From: Anaerolineaceae bacterium
GTDB taxonomy: Bacteria; Chloroflexota; Anaerolineae; Aggregatilineales; Phototrophicaceae
Direction of reading: 5' to 3'
DNA length: 64,000 bases
Assembly: GCA_026708325.1 (NCBI GenBank)
Contig: JAPOVC010000026.1
Span: 82,278 to 146,277 of the forward strand
Of the stretch, positions 35,924 through 44,879 are shown piece by piece; position 1 is the first letter of the stretch; each line of letters begins with the position of its first letter. The translations under genes were made by a program, and so were the position numbers. The notes beneath the pieces were generated by a model that was given only the letters and a program-made list of their open reading frames with translations, was not told the DNA's origin and made no database searches.

Positions 35924-37477
35924 ATGCCCCGCCCGGAGTTGTTGCAACTCGAGCGCAATGAGGACGTGGCTTCCGTTCGCAGTCGCCTGCTGCCCCTGGC
36001 GAGCAACAAATTGCTGCTGGTCTGGCCTGTCCGCGGCACGGCGCTTACGCGGCGGCTCGAACTGGTGCTGGTGCAGCGCGAGGCGCAGCGGCTCGGCATC
36101 CAGCTCGCCCTGTTGACCCAGGATCCAGATGTTATTCGTCATGCCCGCGAACTCAACCTCAGCACCTTCGCCACGGTTGGCGCCAGCGAACGCGGTCGCT
36201 GGAAACGGGGACGAGCCCGTCTTTTGTCGCCGCAACGCCTTGCGACGTCCAACGGGTCACAGCCGGCAGGACCGGAAGAATCCGCCATCGCCCGCGTTCA
36301 GGCTGCCAGAAAAGAGCCGCCACGGGTGCTGCGGCTGACGGGGGGCATCGTCTTGCTTCTGGTCGTGCTGGCGTTGGTGGCTGCGGCAGCCCTGCTCATC
36401 GTGCCGGAGGCGACCGTAACCATTTTGCCGGCCCGCAGTCTCGTTCAGGCTGAAGCCCTGATCACTGCCGACCCCGAAGCCCTTGCTCCGGACCTGGTCG
36501 ATGCCATTGTTCCGGCCCTGCCCCTCAGCATCACCGTGGAGCAAGGCGCCAGCATGCCGCCCGGTGGCCGACAGGTGCTTTCCTCCACCCTGGCCAGGGG
36601 TAGCGTCACTTTTGTCAACCTCGGCAGTGACCCTGTGGTCATACCCACCGGCACCCTGGTGGGAACCGCCGGCGCCAGACCAGTCTGGTTTCATACGCTC
36701 ACCGGCGGCACGCTGGAAGCGGGAGCGGGCAGCCAGCTTGAACTGCCGGTCGAGGCAGGAACAGATTTCCCTGGGGCCGTCGGAAACGTTGACAGAGGAC
36801 ACATCAATACCCTGGGCAGTGAACTTGCACCTTACGTCAGTGTGCGCAATCTGCAACCCACCAGCGGCGGCAGCAGCCGCTCCGTCGGCATCGTGTTGCC
36901 GGAGGACCAGGAGCGTCTGTTGGCCACAGCCCGACAGCAAATCAAGTCACAGGCCTACATCTCCCTGCTTTCGCGCCTGGACGAAAACCAGTATCTCATC
37001 CTCGAATCGATCAATCTGGCCACCGAACGTAGCGACTGGACCCGCTTTAGCGCCGCTCCAGGCGACGCGGCGGAGTCCCTGCGACTTGACATGAAGGCGA
37101 TCGTTGAAGCCGTAGCCATCGACGAAAGCCATGCGCAACAGATCTTGCTGGGGCGATTGCAGTCCCAGGTCGAACCCGGCAGCAACTTGCTGATGCATAC
37201 GATTCATCACGACCGCGGTCCGGTCGTCAGCGATTACGCCGACGGACTCATTCGCTTCTCCCGCAGCGCTCACGGACTTACTGAAAGCGTCATCGATACC
37301 GCTGCCCTGAGGCAGCAACTCGGCGGGCTCACACCGGCCGAGGCGCGGAGCCTCATCCACCGCAACTGGCCGCTGCAACCGGGAACGACAGCGCTGGTTG
37401 AGATCACGCCGGCGTGGCCCGGGCGCCTGCCTTTCCTGCCCTTGCGAATTCGGGTCCTGCTGGCGGAACAGACATGA
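35924..37477 (+). CDS. membrane-anchored protein with baseplate-J-like extracellular region
   Basis: 517 residues. An N-terminal soluble domain (about 1-90; NKLLLVWPVRGTALTRRLEL, IQLALLTQDPDVIRHARELN) is followed by a basic linker, one transmembrane helix (about 139-163, very rich in Leu/Val/Ala) and a large exported region beginning PEATVTILPAR. Within it, STLARGSVTFVNLGSDPVVIPTGTLV and FPGAVGNVDRGHINTL resemble the baseplate J/gp47 fold annotated in similar Chloroflexota proteins. There is no sign of phage genes around it. It lies between alaS and ruvX with a 1-base gap and a 4-base overlap, so it is part of a housekeeping operon. Role unknown; a cell-envelope function is plausible. Confidence 0.78.
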   Translation: MPRPELLQLERNEDVASVRSRLLPLASNKLLLVWPVRGTALTRRLELVLVQREAQRLGIQLALLTQDPDVIRHARELNLSTFATVGASERGRWKRGRARLLSPQRLATSNGSQPAGPEESAIARVQAARKEPPRVLRLTGGIVLLLVVLALVAAAALLIVPEATVTILPARSLVQAEALITADPEALAPDLVDAIVPALPLSITVEQGASMPPGGRQVLSSTLARGSVTFVNLGSDPVVIPTGTLVGTAGARPVWFHTLTGGTLEAGAGSQLELPVEAGTDFPGAVGNVDRGHINTLGSELAPYVSVRNLQPTSGGSSRSVGIVLPEDQERLLATARQQIKSQAYISLLSRLDENQYLILESINLATERSDWTRFSAAPGDAAESLRLDMKAIVEAVAIDESHAQQILLGRLQSQVEPGSNLLMHTIHHDRGPVVSDYADGLIRFSRSAHGLTESVIDTAALRQQLGGLTPAEARSLIHRNWPLQPGTTALVEITPAWPGRLPFLPLRIRVLLAEQT

Positions 37478-37944
37478 AACTGCTGGCAATCGACCACGGA
37501 GAACGTCGACTGGGGCTGGCAACCTGCGACAGTAGCGGGCTGGTTGCCCGCGAATTGACCATTCTGCCCCGCCGTACACGCAGGGAGGATTTCGCGGCAA
37601 TCCAGGAGCACGCCGCCAGGGAAGGGGCCCGCGCCCTGCTGGTGGGACTGCCGCTGAACGACCTGTCCGCCAGGCGCGAGAGGGAACGCTGCACCATTGT
37701 GCGCCGCTGGGCCGGGCGATTGGCGCGCGCCACAGGCCTGCCGGTGACTCTCTGGGACGAACAACTCTCCAGCATCGAGGCGCAGCAACTGGCCCGCGCG
37801 CGCAAACGCGGCCCGCGCGCGCCGATCGATGACCTGGCCGCCCGCGTCATCCTGCAAAGCTATCTGGATGCCCTGCGCGACGGACTTGCCGGTGAGCCCG
37901 AGCAGATTATGGCGACGTCACCGCCGGACTCACAGGGCGTTTAG
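37474..37944 (+). CDS. ruvX: putative pre-16S rRNA nuclease / Holliday junction resolvase-like protein
   Basis: 156 residues. The YqgF/RuvX RNase H-like fold: LLAIDHGERRLGLATCD at the N-terminus (catalytic Asp in AIDHG), GLPLNDLSARRERERC, LPVTLWDEQLSSIEAQQL (catalytic Glu in DEQLSS) and C-terminal IDDLAARVILQSYLD. ATG at 37474 overlaps the upstream stop by four bases. Its 3' end overlaps the convergent amidase by 15 bases. In Firmicutes ruvX sits between alaS and mltG, and the same neighbours are seen here. Confidence 0.92.
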   Translation: MKLLAIDHGERRLGLATCDSSGLVARELTILPRRTRREDFAAIQEHAAREGARALLVGLPLNDLSARRERERCTIVRRWAGRLARATGLPVTLWDEQLSSIEAQQLARARKRGPRAPIDDLAARVILQSYLDALRDGLAGEPEQIMATSPPDSQGV

Positions 37945-39234
37945 GCCGGAAAGGGCTTCCTCCAGTCCGCCCGCATGGTCAAGCAGAAGCTCATCCGCGC
38001 CATGACGACTGCAGGCCTGCAGCCCCAGCGGCAAGCCGTTGCCCGCGCGTCCAGCCGGAATGCTCAGGGATGGCAGACCGGCATGCGTCCAGGGCAGATT
38101 CATGACCGGATCACCGGTGTAACCAATGCCTGCGGGCGCCGGCCCAATCGCTGGCGGGCTGAGCCACAGATCGATGCCGGCAGAATCCATCCTCTCGTGC
38201 AGGTCCTGGCGAGTCCTCGCCTGGCTGGCGCGGGCGCGCTCCGCCCTGACCGAATCAACCTTCTGACCCTTACGGATGAGTTCAGCCGTGCCGGAGCGGT
38301 ACGAGGCCTCGTGGGCTTCGAACCAGAGTTCATGTTCCCGCGTCATCTCGTACGCCATCAGGGACCGGTGTAAATCCTCCATGGAAACATGGTCTTCAAA
38401 CAGGGTCACGCGCTGAACCGCGTAGCCGGCGCGCTGCAAGACTTCCAGCTGCGCTTCGTAACCGGCACGCCCCTCGTCATCCAGCAACTCCAGCATGGGT
38501 CCTGTCAGCGCAGCAAGAACTGGCTTCATGGCAGCGCGAACATCGCGCCAGTTGCGACACAGCACTGATGCAGCCAAACGCATGCCGGCCACGTCCTGAG
38601 TAAACAGTCCCACATGGTCAAGCGAGCGGGCGACGTAGACCACGCCCTCCGCATCGATGCGGCCGAAGCCTGGTTTGAACCCCACCACGCCGCAAAATGC
38701 TGCCGGCCGAATCACCGAGCCAATGGTCTGTGATCCCAAAGCCAGCGCGCACTCTCCTGCCGCTACCGCCGCCGCCGAGCCGCTGCTGCTGCCGCCGGGC
38801 GTGTGCGCCGGATTGTGCGGGTTCCGCGTCGGCCCAGGCTCGAAGCAGGCGAATTCGGTCGTGACGGTCTTGCCCAGCACCAGCGCCCCGGACCGTTGCA
38901 ATCGCGTGACGCAGTCCGCCTGCGCGGACTCAAGGAGGCCCGCGGGCAAGGCACTGCCGGCGCGCGTAGGCAGACTGTCCACCCTGTAAATGTCCTTGAC
39001 CCCCAGCGGAATGCCAAAGAGGGGAGGTCGCGTTTCCGGCTCGGGCCAGCGCTCCAGAACGGCCTCCGCCGCGCGCATGACCCGTTCATGGCGTCCCGGC
39101 TCGGGAAGAAAGGCCTGAAGCCGCGGGTCCATGTCGTCCAGACGCTTCAGGACCATCTCTGTGAAGGCGAGCAGATCGATTTCGCCGCAGCGCAATCGCG
39201 CGGCGGTCGGCGCCAGGGGCATGGGATGCAGCAT
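37930..39234 (-). CDS. amidase signature family protein
   Basis: 434 residues. The Ser-Ser-Lys amidase core is present: Lys in LGVKDIYRVDSLPTRAGS, the glycine/serine segment HTPGGSSSGSAAAVAAG with the cis-Ser, and the nucleophile Ser in ALGSQTIGSVIRPAAFCGVV, followed by FKPGFGRI. The C-terminus has MNLPWTHAGLPSLSIPAG, typical of the family. The GatA-specific neighbours gatB and gatC are absent, so this is probably a catabolic or detoxifying amidase of unknown substrate. AAAGGTG lies five bases before the start. Monocistronic and convergent to ruvX. Confidence 0.92.
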   Translation of the reverse strand: MLHPMPLAPTAARLRCGEIDLLAFTEMVLKRLDDMDPRLQAFLPEPGRHERVMRAAEAVLERWPEPETRPPLFGIPLGVKDIYRVDSLPTRAGSALPAGLLESAQADCVTRLQRSGALVLGKTVTTEFACFEPGPTRNPHNPAHTPGGSSSGSAAAVAAGECALALGSQTIGSVIRPAAFCGVVGFKPGFGRIDAEGVVYVARSLDHVGLFTQDVAGMRLAASVLCRNWRDVRAAMKPVLAALTGPMLELLDDEGRAGYEAQLEVLQRAGYAVQRVTLFEDHVSMEDLHRSLMAYEMTREHELWFEAHEASYRSGTAELIRKGQKVDSVRAERARASQARTRQDLHERMDSAGIDLWLSPPAIGPAPAGIGYTGDPVMNLPWTHAGLPSLSIPAGRAGNGLPLGLQACSRHGADELLLDHAGGLEEALSGLNAL

Positions 39235-39323
39235 GCAACACCTTTCCGCTTAATCTCAACAATTGTATCGTGGCGGGGATTCTTGTCAGAATACTGACGG
39301 GTTCACGGCAACAGGAGTCCTTG

Positions 39324-40436
39324 TTGGCCAATCGTGGCACATGCCTGCTGCTCACCGCAGCGGCGATATTCTTTCTGTTCATCGGGCTGTCCCTGCCCGT
39401 CCTGTTGTCCGGCAATGCCGGCGGAGTCGGCGGGCTGCTGCGGCGCGGGCTCACGCGCATCGCCCTGCTGACGCGTAGTGATGAATTGTCGCGTGCCATC
39501 GGCAGCGACTCAACGCCCGTCCGTTTCGAGGTGCAACATGGCACTACGGCCAGCGCAGTCGCGCAGCAACTCCACGGTGCCGGCCTGATTCACGACGACC
39601 GGCTCTTCGTCGACTACGCTTTCGCCAGCGGTCTGGACGTGCAATTGCGGGCTGGCGTTTACTTCCTCAACCAGGCCCAGGCCATCCCCGCCATCGCGCA
39701 GCAGCTGGCCGATGCCTGGGGCGCCGCCCTGCGCCTGCGCATCTTTCCAGGCTGGCGTCTGGAGCAGGTCGCTGCGGCCATCGACGGCCAAAATCGTCTG
39801 GGCTTTAGCGGCGCGGAGTTCCTTCAACTGGCGGGCCCCAACGCCTGGCTGGACCCGGAGCAGGCTGCCCTGACCGGCCTGCCCCCTGGAGCATCGCTGG
39901 AGGGCTACCTCTTCCCGGACGATTACAGTCTGCCGCCCAATTTAACGGCGCTCGGGCTGCGCCAGGCGTTGATCCAGCAATTGCTCGCCCGGGTGACGCC
40001 CCGGATGCTTGCCGATGCGGCCGCCCAGGGCTTCACCTTGCATGAAGTGCTGACTCTGGCGTCGATCGTCGAGCGCGAATCACTGCATGAGGACGAAGAC
40101 GCGCGCATCGCCGGCGTCTATCGTCGCCGTCTGGCGATCGGCATGAGGCTGGAAGCAGACCCCACCGTGCAGTATGGCCTGGCGCCGCAAGCCGGGACCT
40201 GGTGGCCGCAGATCACCCAGGCGCACTACCGCTCGGTGGACTCGCCATGGAACACCTATCTCCATGGCGGGCTGCCGCCGGGGCCCATCGCCAGCCCGGG
40301 CCTGTCGGCCATCCACGCCGCGATTTACCCGGCTGAAGGCGACTCACTTTTCTTCCGGGCCGCCTGCGACGGCAGCGGTTACCACAACTTTGCGCGCAGC
40401 TTCGAGGAGCACCTCGCCAACGCCTGTCCTGCCTGA
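39324..40436 (+). CDS. mltG: endolytic murein transglycosylase
   Basis: About 370 residues. One N-terminal membrane helix (about 7-30 from this start), a LysM-like/YceG N-domain with RFEVQHGTTASAVAQQLHGA, and the YceG-like catalytic domain: TLASIVERES with the catalytic Glu, RLEADPTVQYGL, and SPWNTYLHGGLPPGPIASPG. MltG cuts nascent glycan strands at the inner membrane and limits their length. The TTG at 39324 has AGGAG six bases upstream; a GTG at 39270 without ribosome site is the alternative, adding 18 residues. Confidence 0.94.
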   Translation: MANRGTCLLLTAAAIFFLFIGLSLPVLLSGNAGGVGGLLRRGLTRIALLTRSDELSRAIGSDSTPVRFEVQHGTTASAVAQQLHGAGLIHDDRLFVDYAFASGLDVQLRAGVYFLNQAQAIPAIAQQLADAWGAALRLRIFPGWRLEQVAAAIDGQNRLGFSGAEFLQLAGPNAWLDPEQAALTGLPPGASLEGYLFPDDYSLPPNLTALGLRQALIQQLLARVTPRMLADAAAQGFTLHEVLTLASIVERESLHEDEDARIAGVYRRRLAIGMRLEADPTVQYGLAPQAGTWWPQITQAHYRSVDSPWNTYLHGGLPPGPIASPGLSAIHAAIYPAEGDSLFFRAACDGSGYHNFARSFEEHLANACPA

Positions 40437-40440
40437 AGAC

Positions 40441-41790
40441 TCAGGCCTGCAGAGGACCTCGCTTCTGCCGCCGTCCGTGAATCTCTCCCAACACGAGCGG
40501 CAGCGGCGCGACGTCTTCCTGCGACAGCGGGATGAGGCCAACCAGTTCCTCGCGACAGCGCATGAGGCTCTCCTCGCTGTTGGCGTGAATCGTCACGAGG
40601 GGGTCGCCGGCAGCCACACGTTGACCCACCTTGACGTGTACCCACAGACCGGTGGCGTGGTCCAGTTCGTCGCCCTTCGATTCGCGGCCAATGCCCAGGG
40701 CGAAGGCGGCGTGGATGACGCCGCGCGCCGGCACCGCCTTCACAACACCCGGTCTGGCGGCGGTAAGGGTTTCAACGAGACGGGCCGTCGGCAGGCGTTC
40801 AGGCTCGTCCACCATGCCCACGTCACCGTCCTGGGCGTTCACCATGTCCCGAAATCGTCGCAGGGCAGCCCCGGAATCCAGGCTCTCGACCAGGGCATCA
40901 CGTACCTCGCCAGGATCTTCCCAACGCCCCCCCTGCCCCGCCAGTCTCAACATGTGGCCGGCGATGATCAGGCAATGCTCACGCAGGTCTTCAGGCCCGC
41001 CACCGCGCAGCGTGTCCAGCGCCTCCCGCACCTCCAGGGCGTTGCCCACGGCCCCGCCGAGCGGCTGGTTCATGTTGGAAATCACGGCGATGACATCCCG
41101 TCCGGCATCCTCGCCGATGGAGACCATTTGCTGCGCCAGTTCGCGACCCTGGTTCGTCTCGGTCATGAATGCGCCCTCGCCCACCTTGACGTCCAGCACG
41201 ATGCCGTCGGCGCCGGCGGCGATTTTCTTGCTCATGATGCTGCTGGCGATGAGGGGAATGCTGGGCACAGTTGCCGTGACATCGCGCAGGGCATAAATGA
41301 GTCCATCCGCCGGCGCCAGTTCCTCGCTTTGCCCGGCGATCACCAGGCCCACTTCCCGCGCCTGGCGGGCAAAACGTTCCGTCGCCAGGGTGACGTTGAA
41401 ACCCGCGATGGATTCCAGTTTGTCCAGCGTACCGCCCGTATAACCCAGCGCGCGGCCGCTCATCTTGGCCACCGGCACGCCACACGCGGCCACCATCGGC
41501 AACACCACCAGTGAGGTCTTGTCACCGACCCCGCCTGACGAATGTTTGTCCACCGCATAGCTTCCCAGCATGTCCCGCAATCGCAGTTCCACACCGGAGC
41601 GCACCATGGCCTGGGTCAGTTGCGATATCTCCGCCCGCGTCATGCCACGCAGCAAAATGGCCATCAACAGGGCCGACACCTGGTAATCCGGCAATGTGCC
41701 GGCCGTGTAGCCACCAATGACCCAGGCGATTTCGTCCCCGGTCAGTTCGGCGCCATCGCGTTTGCGTTCCAGAATGTCGATCATTCGCAT
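40441..41790 (-). CDS. pyrimidine-nucleoside (thymidine) phosphorylase
   Basis: 449 residues from ATG 41790 (GGGAGG seven bases before it). Nucleoside phosphorylase II: MRMIDILERKRDGAELTGDEI at the N-terminus, DKHSSGGVGDKTSLVV (phosphate site), KMSGRALGYTGGTLDKLESI (nucleoside site), PLIASSIMSKKIAAGADGIV and LDVKVGEGAFM. The C-terminal domain is the full barrel-sandwich type (VHVKVGQRVAAGDPL), as in Firmicute Pdp. It cleaves thymidine, uridine and deoxyuridine with phosphate. Convergent with mltG, four bases apart. Confidence 0.95.
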   Translation of the reverse strand: MRMIDILERKRDGAELTGDEIAWVIGGYTAGTLPDYQVSALLMAILLRGMTRAEISQLTQAMVRSGVELRLRDMLGSYAVDKHSSGGVGDKTSLVVLPMVAACGVPVAKMSGRALGYTGGTLDKLESIAGFNVTLATERFARQAREVGLVIAGQSEELAPADGLIYALRDVTATVPSIPLIASSIMSKKIAAGADGIVLDVKVGEGAFMTETNQGRELAQQMVSIGEDAGRDVIAVISNMNQPLGGAVGNALEVREALDTLRGGGPEDLREHCLIIAGHMLRLAGQGGRWEDPGEVRDALVESLDSGAALRRFRDMVNAQDGDVGMVDEPERLPTARLVETLTAARPGVVKAVPARGVIHAAFALGIGRESKGDELDHATGLWVHVKVGQRVAAGDPLVTIHANSEESLMRCREELVGLIPLSQEDVAPLPLVLGEIHGRRQKRGPLQA

Positions 41791-41849
41791 GGATCTGCCT
41801 CCCCCGACTGCGCCGACTCTGGCGCAAGCGGCAGCGACTCGCAAGACTC

Positions 41850-41858
41850 TGCTATACT
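41850..41858 (+). promoter_or_regulatory. extended -10 promoter element of the S9 peptidase gene
   Basis: TGC then TATACT (41850-41858), 27 bases before the start codon of the peptidase gene, in the divergent gap with the nucleoside phosphorylase. No clear -35. Confidence 0.5.
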
Positions 41859-41885
41859 GCCGCGAGCGTCGGACGGGAACCTGCC

Positions 41886-43925
41886 ATGCCTGAAAACAAG
41901 CGCCCGGTCACTGCCGAAGACCTGTTTCGCCTCGTCGTGGTTGAAGAACCGCGCATCAGCCCGGACGGCCGCTACGTGGCCTGGGTGCGGCAGCAGGCAC
42001 AGAAATTCAGCAACGATTATCGCCGTGACATCTGGCTGTCGTCCCGGGACGGCGCAACCTGCGTCCAGTTGACGCGCGGCGGCGCCGACAGCAGTCCGCG
42101 CTGGTCGCCGGACGGCAGGTCGCTCGCTTTCGTCTCAGCGCGCAGCGGCAGCGCCCAGCTTTATCTTTTGCCGGTTGCGGCGCCGGGCGGGGAGGCGCGT
42201 CAGTTGACCAACATGCCTCGCGGCGTCAGCAACCCCGTCTGGTCACCGGACGGGCGTCGCATCGCCTTCCTTGCGCCCTGCAACGAGGAAGAGCGCAAAC
42301 GCGAAGACCAGGGTGTAAAGGAACCGGATGCAAGTGATGAACTGGCGGCGCGCCACGCAGCGGAGCGTCTCGCACAGCAGGAAGAGCAGAGCCACGACCC
42401 GCGCGTCATCCGTCATATCCCCTATCGCGAGGGAACGACCTTCCGCGACGGGCGTCACGCACAGATCTACGTCATTGAGGTCGGCGATGCAGACGGCGCT
42501 ACCTGCGAGGCCCGTCGCCTGACGAATGTTGCTACCGACTACAGTTCGCCCGCCTGGGAGGCGGACGGGGTACACCTGCTGTGCATCCGCAGCGCGCATC
42601 CCGATCGTCCCGAGCCGCGGCGCTGGACCAGCCTGTATCGCATAGACCTGGATGATGGCGCTGAAACAAGCCTCACGGGCGACGAGTTCAATTGCGCCGA
42701 TGCGGCGCCCGCCCCCGCCGGCGATCAGGTCGCTTTCCTGCTCAAGGCGACCAGTCGCCAACCAGAGCGATTGTACCGGCTCGCCCTCGTGTCGGCCCTG
42801 GGCGGTGAGGTCCAGGTCCTTACCGAGGTCTTCGACCGGCAGGTCGATGAAGGCAGCCTGCGTTGGAGCCCGGACGGCAGGTCGATTGTCTTCAGCGCGG
42901 CCAGCGACGGATCGCGCCTTCTCTGGCGCCTGCGACCCGGTGACGAGCCGGAGGCACTTTTTGACGGCACGCTCGAGGTCCTCGACTACGATCTGGCTTC
43001 CGACGGCGCAGTCGCCTGCGTGATCAGCAGTCCGCAGGACCCGTCGGCCCTGCATTGGCTCGATGCAGGCAGCCAATCGTTGCGCAACCTGTCCCGGCCC
43101 AACGCCGACCTGCTCGACGAAATCCACGTGCAGACGGCCCGCGAACAACACTACAGCGCTGAAGACGGGACCGCCCTCCAGGGTTGGCTGATCCTCCCTC
43201 CCGACCATGAAGAGGGGATGCAGCACCCCCTGATCGTGCATATACATGGTGGGCCGCAGATGATGTACAGCCCCGCAAACCCGCCCCTGTGGCTTGAATG
43301 GCAATTGCACGCCGCGAACGGTTACGCCGTCTTTTTCTGCAACCCGCGCGGCAGCGACGGTTACGGCGAGGCCTTTCGCATGGCGCTGCACAACGCCTGG
43401 GGCGAAGTGGCGCAGGCGGACATCATGGCCGGCGTCGATCATGTGATCGCCGGCGGGCAAATTGATCCGGAGCGTCTTGCGGTAACCGGCGGCTCCTACG
43501 GCGGTTACATGACCGCCTGGATCATCGGCCACAGCGACCGTTTCCGCGCCGCCGTGGCCCAGCGCGGCGTCTACAACCTGCTCAGCTTTTACGGCGTCAC
43601 TGACATCCCCCTGTTCCTCAGCGACCAGTTTGACGGCACGGCCACGCAGGACCCCGGGCTGTTGTGGCGACACTCGCCGCTGGCCCATGCGGATGACATC
43701 GCGACGCCTCTATTGATCATCGCCAGCGAATACGACTACCGCGTGCCGATCTCTGAAAGCGAACAGCTCTTTGCCTACATCAATTTGCGCGGCGGCGCGG
43801 TTGAATTCGTGCGCTATCCGCGTGAAGGGCACGAACACACCCGCAGCGGCGAACCGCGTCACCGCACCGACGGCCTGCAACGCGCGCTCGCCTGGTTCGA
43901 TCGCCATTGCAAGAACGCCCAATGA
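41886..43925 (+). CDS. S9-family prolyl oligopeptidase / acylaminoacyl-peptidase
   Basis: 679 residues. An N-terminal WD-like beta-propeller (repeats such as SPRWSPDGRSLAFVSARSG and NPVWSPDGRRIAFL) precedes the alpha/beta hydrolase domain with the nucleophile in VTGGSYGGYMTAWI (about 537), catalytic Asp in ASEYDYRVPISESEQLF and His in REGHEHTRSGEP. No signal peptide, so cytosolic. It degrades or de-blocks short peptides. The stop overlaps the start of the next gene (ATGA), making an operon with the epimerase. Confidence 0.93.
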   Translation: MPENKRPVTAEDLFRLVVVEEPRISPDGRYVAWVRQQAQKFSNDYRRDIWLSSRDGATCVQLTRGGADSSPRWSPDGRSLAFVSARSGSAQLYLLPVAAPGGEARQLTNMPRGVSNPVWSPDGRRIAFLAPCNEEERKREDQGVKEPDASDELAARHAAERLAQQEEQSHDPRVIRHIPYREGTTFRDGRHAQIYVIEVGDADGATCEARRLTNVATDYSSPAWEADGVHLLCIRSAHPDRPEPRRWTSLYRIDLDDGAETSLTGDEFNCADAAPAPAGDQVAFLLKATSRQPERLYRLALVSALGGEVQVLTEVFDRQVDEGSLRWSPDGRSIVFSAASDGSRLLWRLRPGDEPEALFDGTLEVLDYDLASDGAVACVISSPQDPSALHWLDAGSQSLRNLSRPNADLLDEIHVQTAREQHYSAEDGTALQGWLILPPDHEEGMQHPLIVHIHGGPQMMYSPANPPLWLEWQLHAANGYAVFFCNPRGSDGYGEAFRMALHNAWGEVAQADIMAGVDHVIAGGQIDPERLAVTGGSYGGYMTAWIIGHSDRFRAAVAQRGVYNLLSFYGVTDIPLFLSDQFDGTATQDPGLLWRHSPLAHADDIATPLLIIASEYDYRVPISESEQLFAYINLRGGAVEFVRYPREGHEHTRSGEPRHRTDGLQRALAWFDRHCKNAQ

Positions 43926-44878
43926 CCCTGGCGCCCTCGACCTGCGTCGTCACCGGCGGCGCCGGCTTCATCGGCTCGCACATCTCTGAACGCCTGTTGC
44001 GCGATGGTCACAGCGTTCGAGTCGTTGACAACTATCTGACCGGCTCGCCGGAAAACCTGGCGCACTTGCGCGACAACAGCCGCCTGTCTGTACATGAGCT
44101 TGACATTGCCGACGTGGAGGCCCTGGTCGGGGTGTTCGAAGGCGCCGATTTCGTCCTGCACCAGGCCGCGCTGCCCTCGGTGCCCCGCAGCGTGGCCAGT
44201 CCGGAGCAGACCTGGCAGCACTGCGCCACGGGGACCCTCAATGTGCTTGAAGCTGCGCGGGTGGCCGGCGTACGACGCCTGGTCAACGCCTCTTCCTCTT
44301 CCGTGTACGGCGATTCGCCGGTGGACAGCAAACATGAAGACCTGCCCATGCGACCCCTCTCTCCCTATGCCGCCGCCAAAATGGCCGGCGAGGCGCTCTG
44401 TCAGGCCTGGGGCAGGAGTTACGGTCTGGAGACCGTCAGTCTGCGTTATTTCAACGTCTACGGGCCGCGACAGGACCCGCTTTCGGACTATGCGGCGGTG
44501 ATCCCGCTTTTCATATCCATCATGCTGGAGGGTCGGCGGCCGCCCATTACCGGCGACGGTGGCGAGACCCGCGGCTTCACCTACGTCGATGACGTGGTCG
44601 AGGGCAACCTGCTGGCGTTGACCGCGCCCTGCGCCGCGGGCCAGGCGATTAACGTCGGCAGCGGCACCAGCACCAGCATCCGGCAACTGGTCGAGGTCCT
44701 CAACAAATTGCTGGGCACGCAGTTGCCGCCGCAGTTCGTCCCACCGCGCCCCGGGGACATCCGTCATTCCCGCGCGGATATCAATCGGGCGCGGGAAATT
44801 CTGGGCTTCAACCCAATTGTTGACCTTGAAACCGGGCTAAAAAACACCCTGGACTGGTTCAGGGACAGGGCCGGTTGA
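43922..44878 (+). CDS. NAD-dependent sugar-nucleotide epimerase (extended SDR)
   Basis: 318 residues. Rossmann motif VVTGGAGFIGSHISERLL (residues 9-26), active-site Ser region NASSSSVYGDSPVDSK, catalytic YAAAK (about 150), and LRYFNVYGPRQDP, the typical UDP-glucose or UDP-GlcNAc 4-epimerase set. Substrate could be UDP-glucose, UDP-GlcNAc or UDP-glucuronate. Coupled to the S9 peptidase by a 4-base overlap, with no obvious functional link; its stop is two bases from the convergent rhamnose isomerase. Confidence 0.9.
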   Translation: MTLAPSTCVVTGGAGFIGSHISERLLRDGHSVRVVDNYLTGSPENLAHLRDNSRLSVHELDIADVEALVGVFEGADFVLHQAALPSVPRSVASPEQTWQHCATGTLNVLEAARVAGVRRLVNASSSSVYGDSPVDSKHEDLPMRPLSPYAAAKMAGEALCQAWGRSYGLETVSLRYFNVYGPRQDPLSDYAAVIPLFISIMLEGRRPPITGDGGETRGFTYVDDVVEGNLLALTAPCAAGQAINVGSGTSTSIRQLVEVLNKLLGTQLPPQFVPPRPGDIRHSRADINRAREILGFNPIVDLETGLKNTLDWFRDRAG

Positions 44879-44879
44879 T

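Noticed and set aside
35924..37477. Prophage remnant suggested by the baseplate-J-like domain
   Set aside because: Flanked by alaS and ruvX in a tight operon with a transmembrane anchor and no other phage genes.
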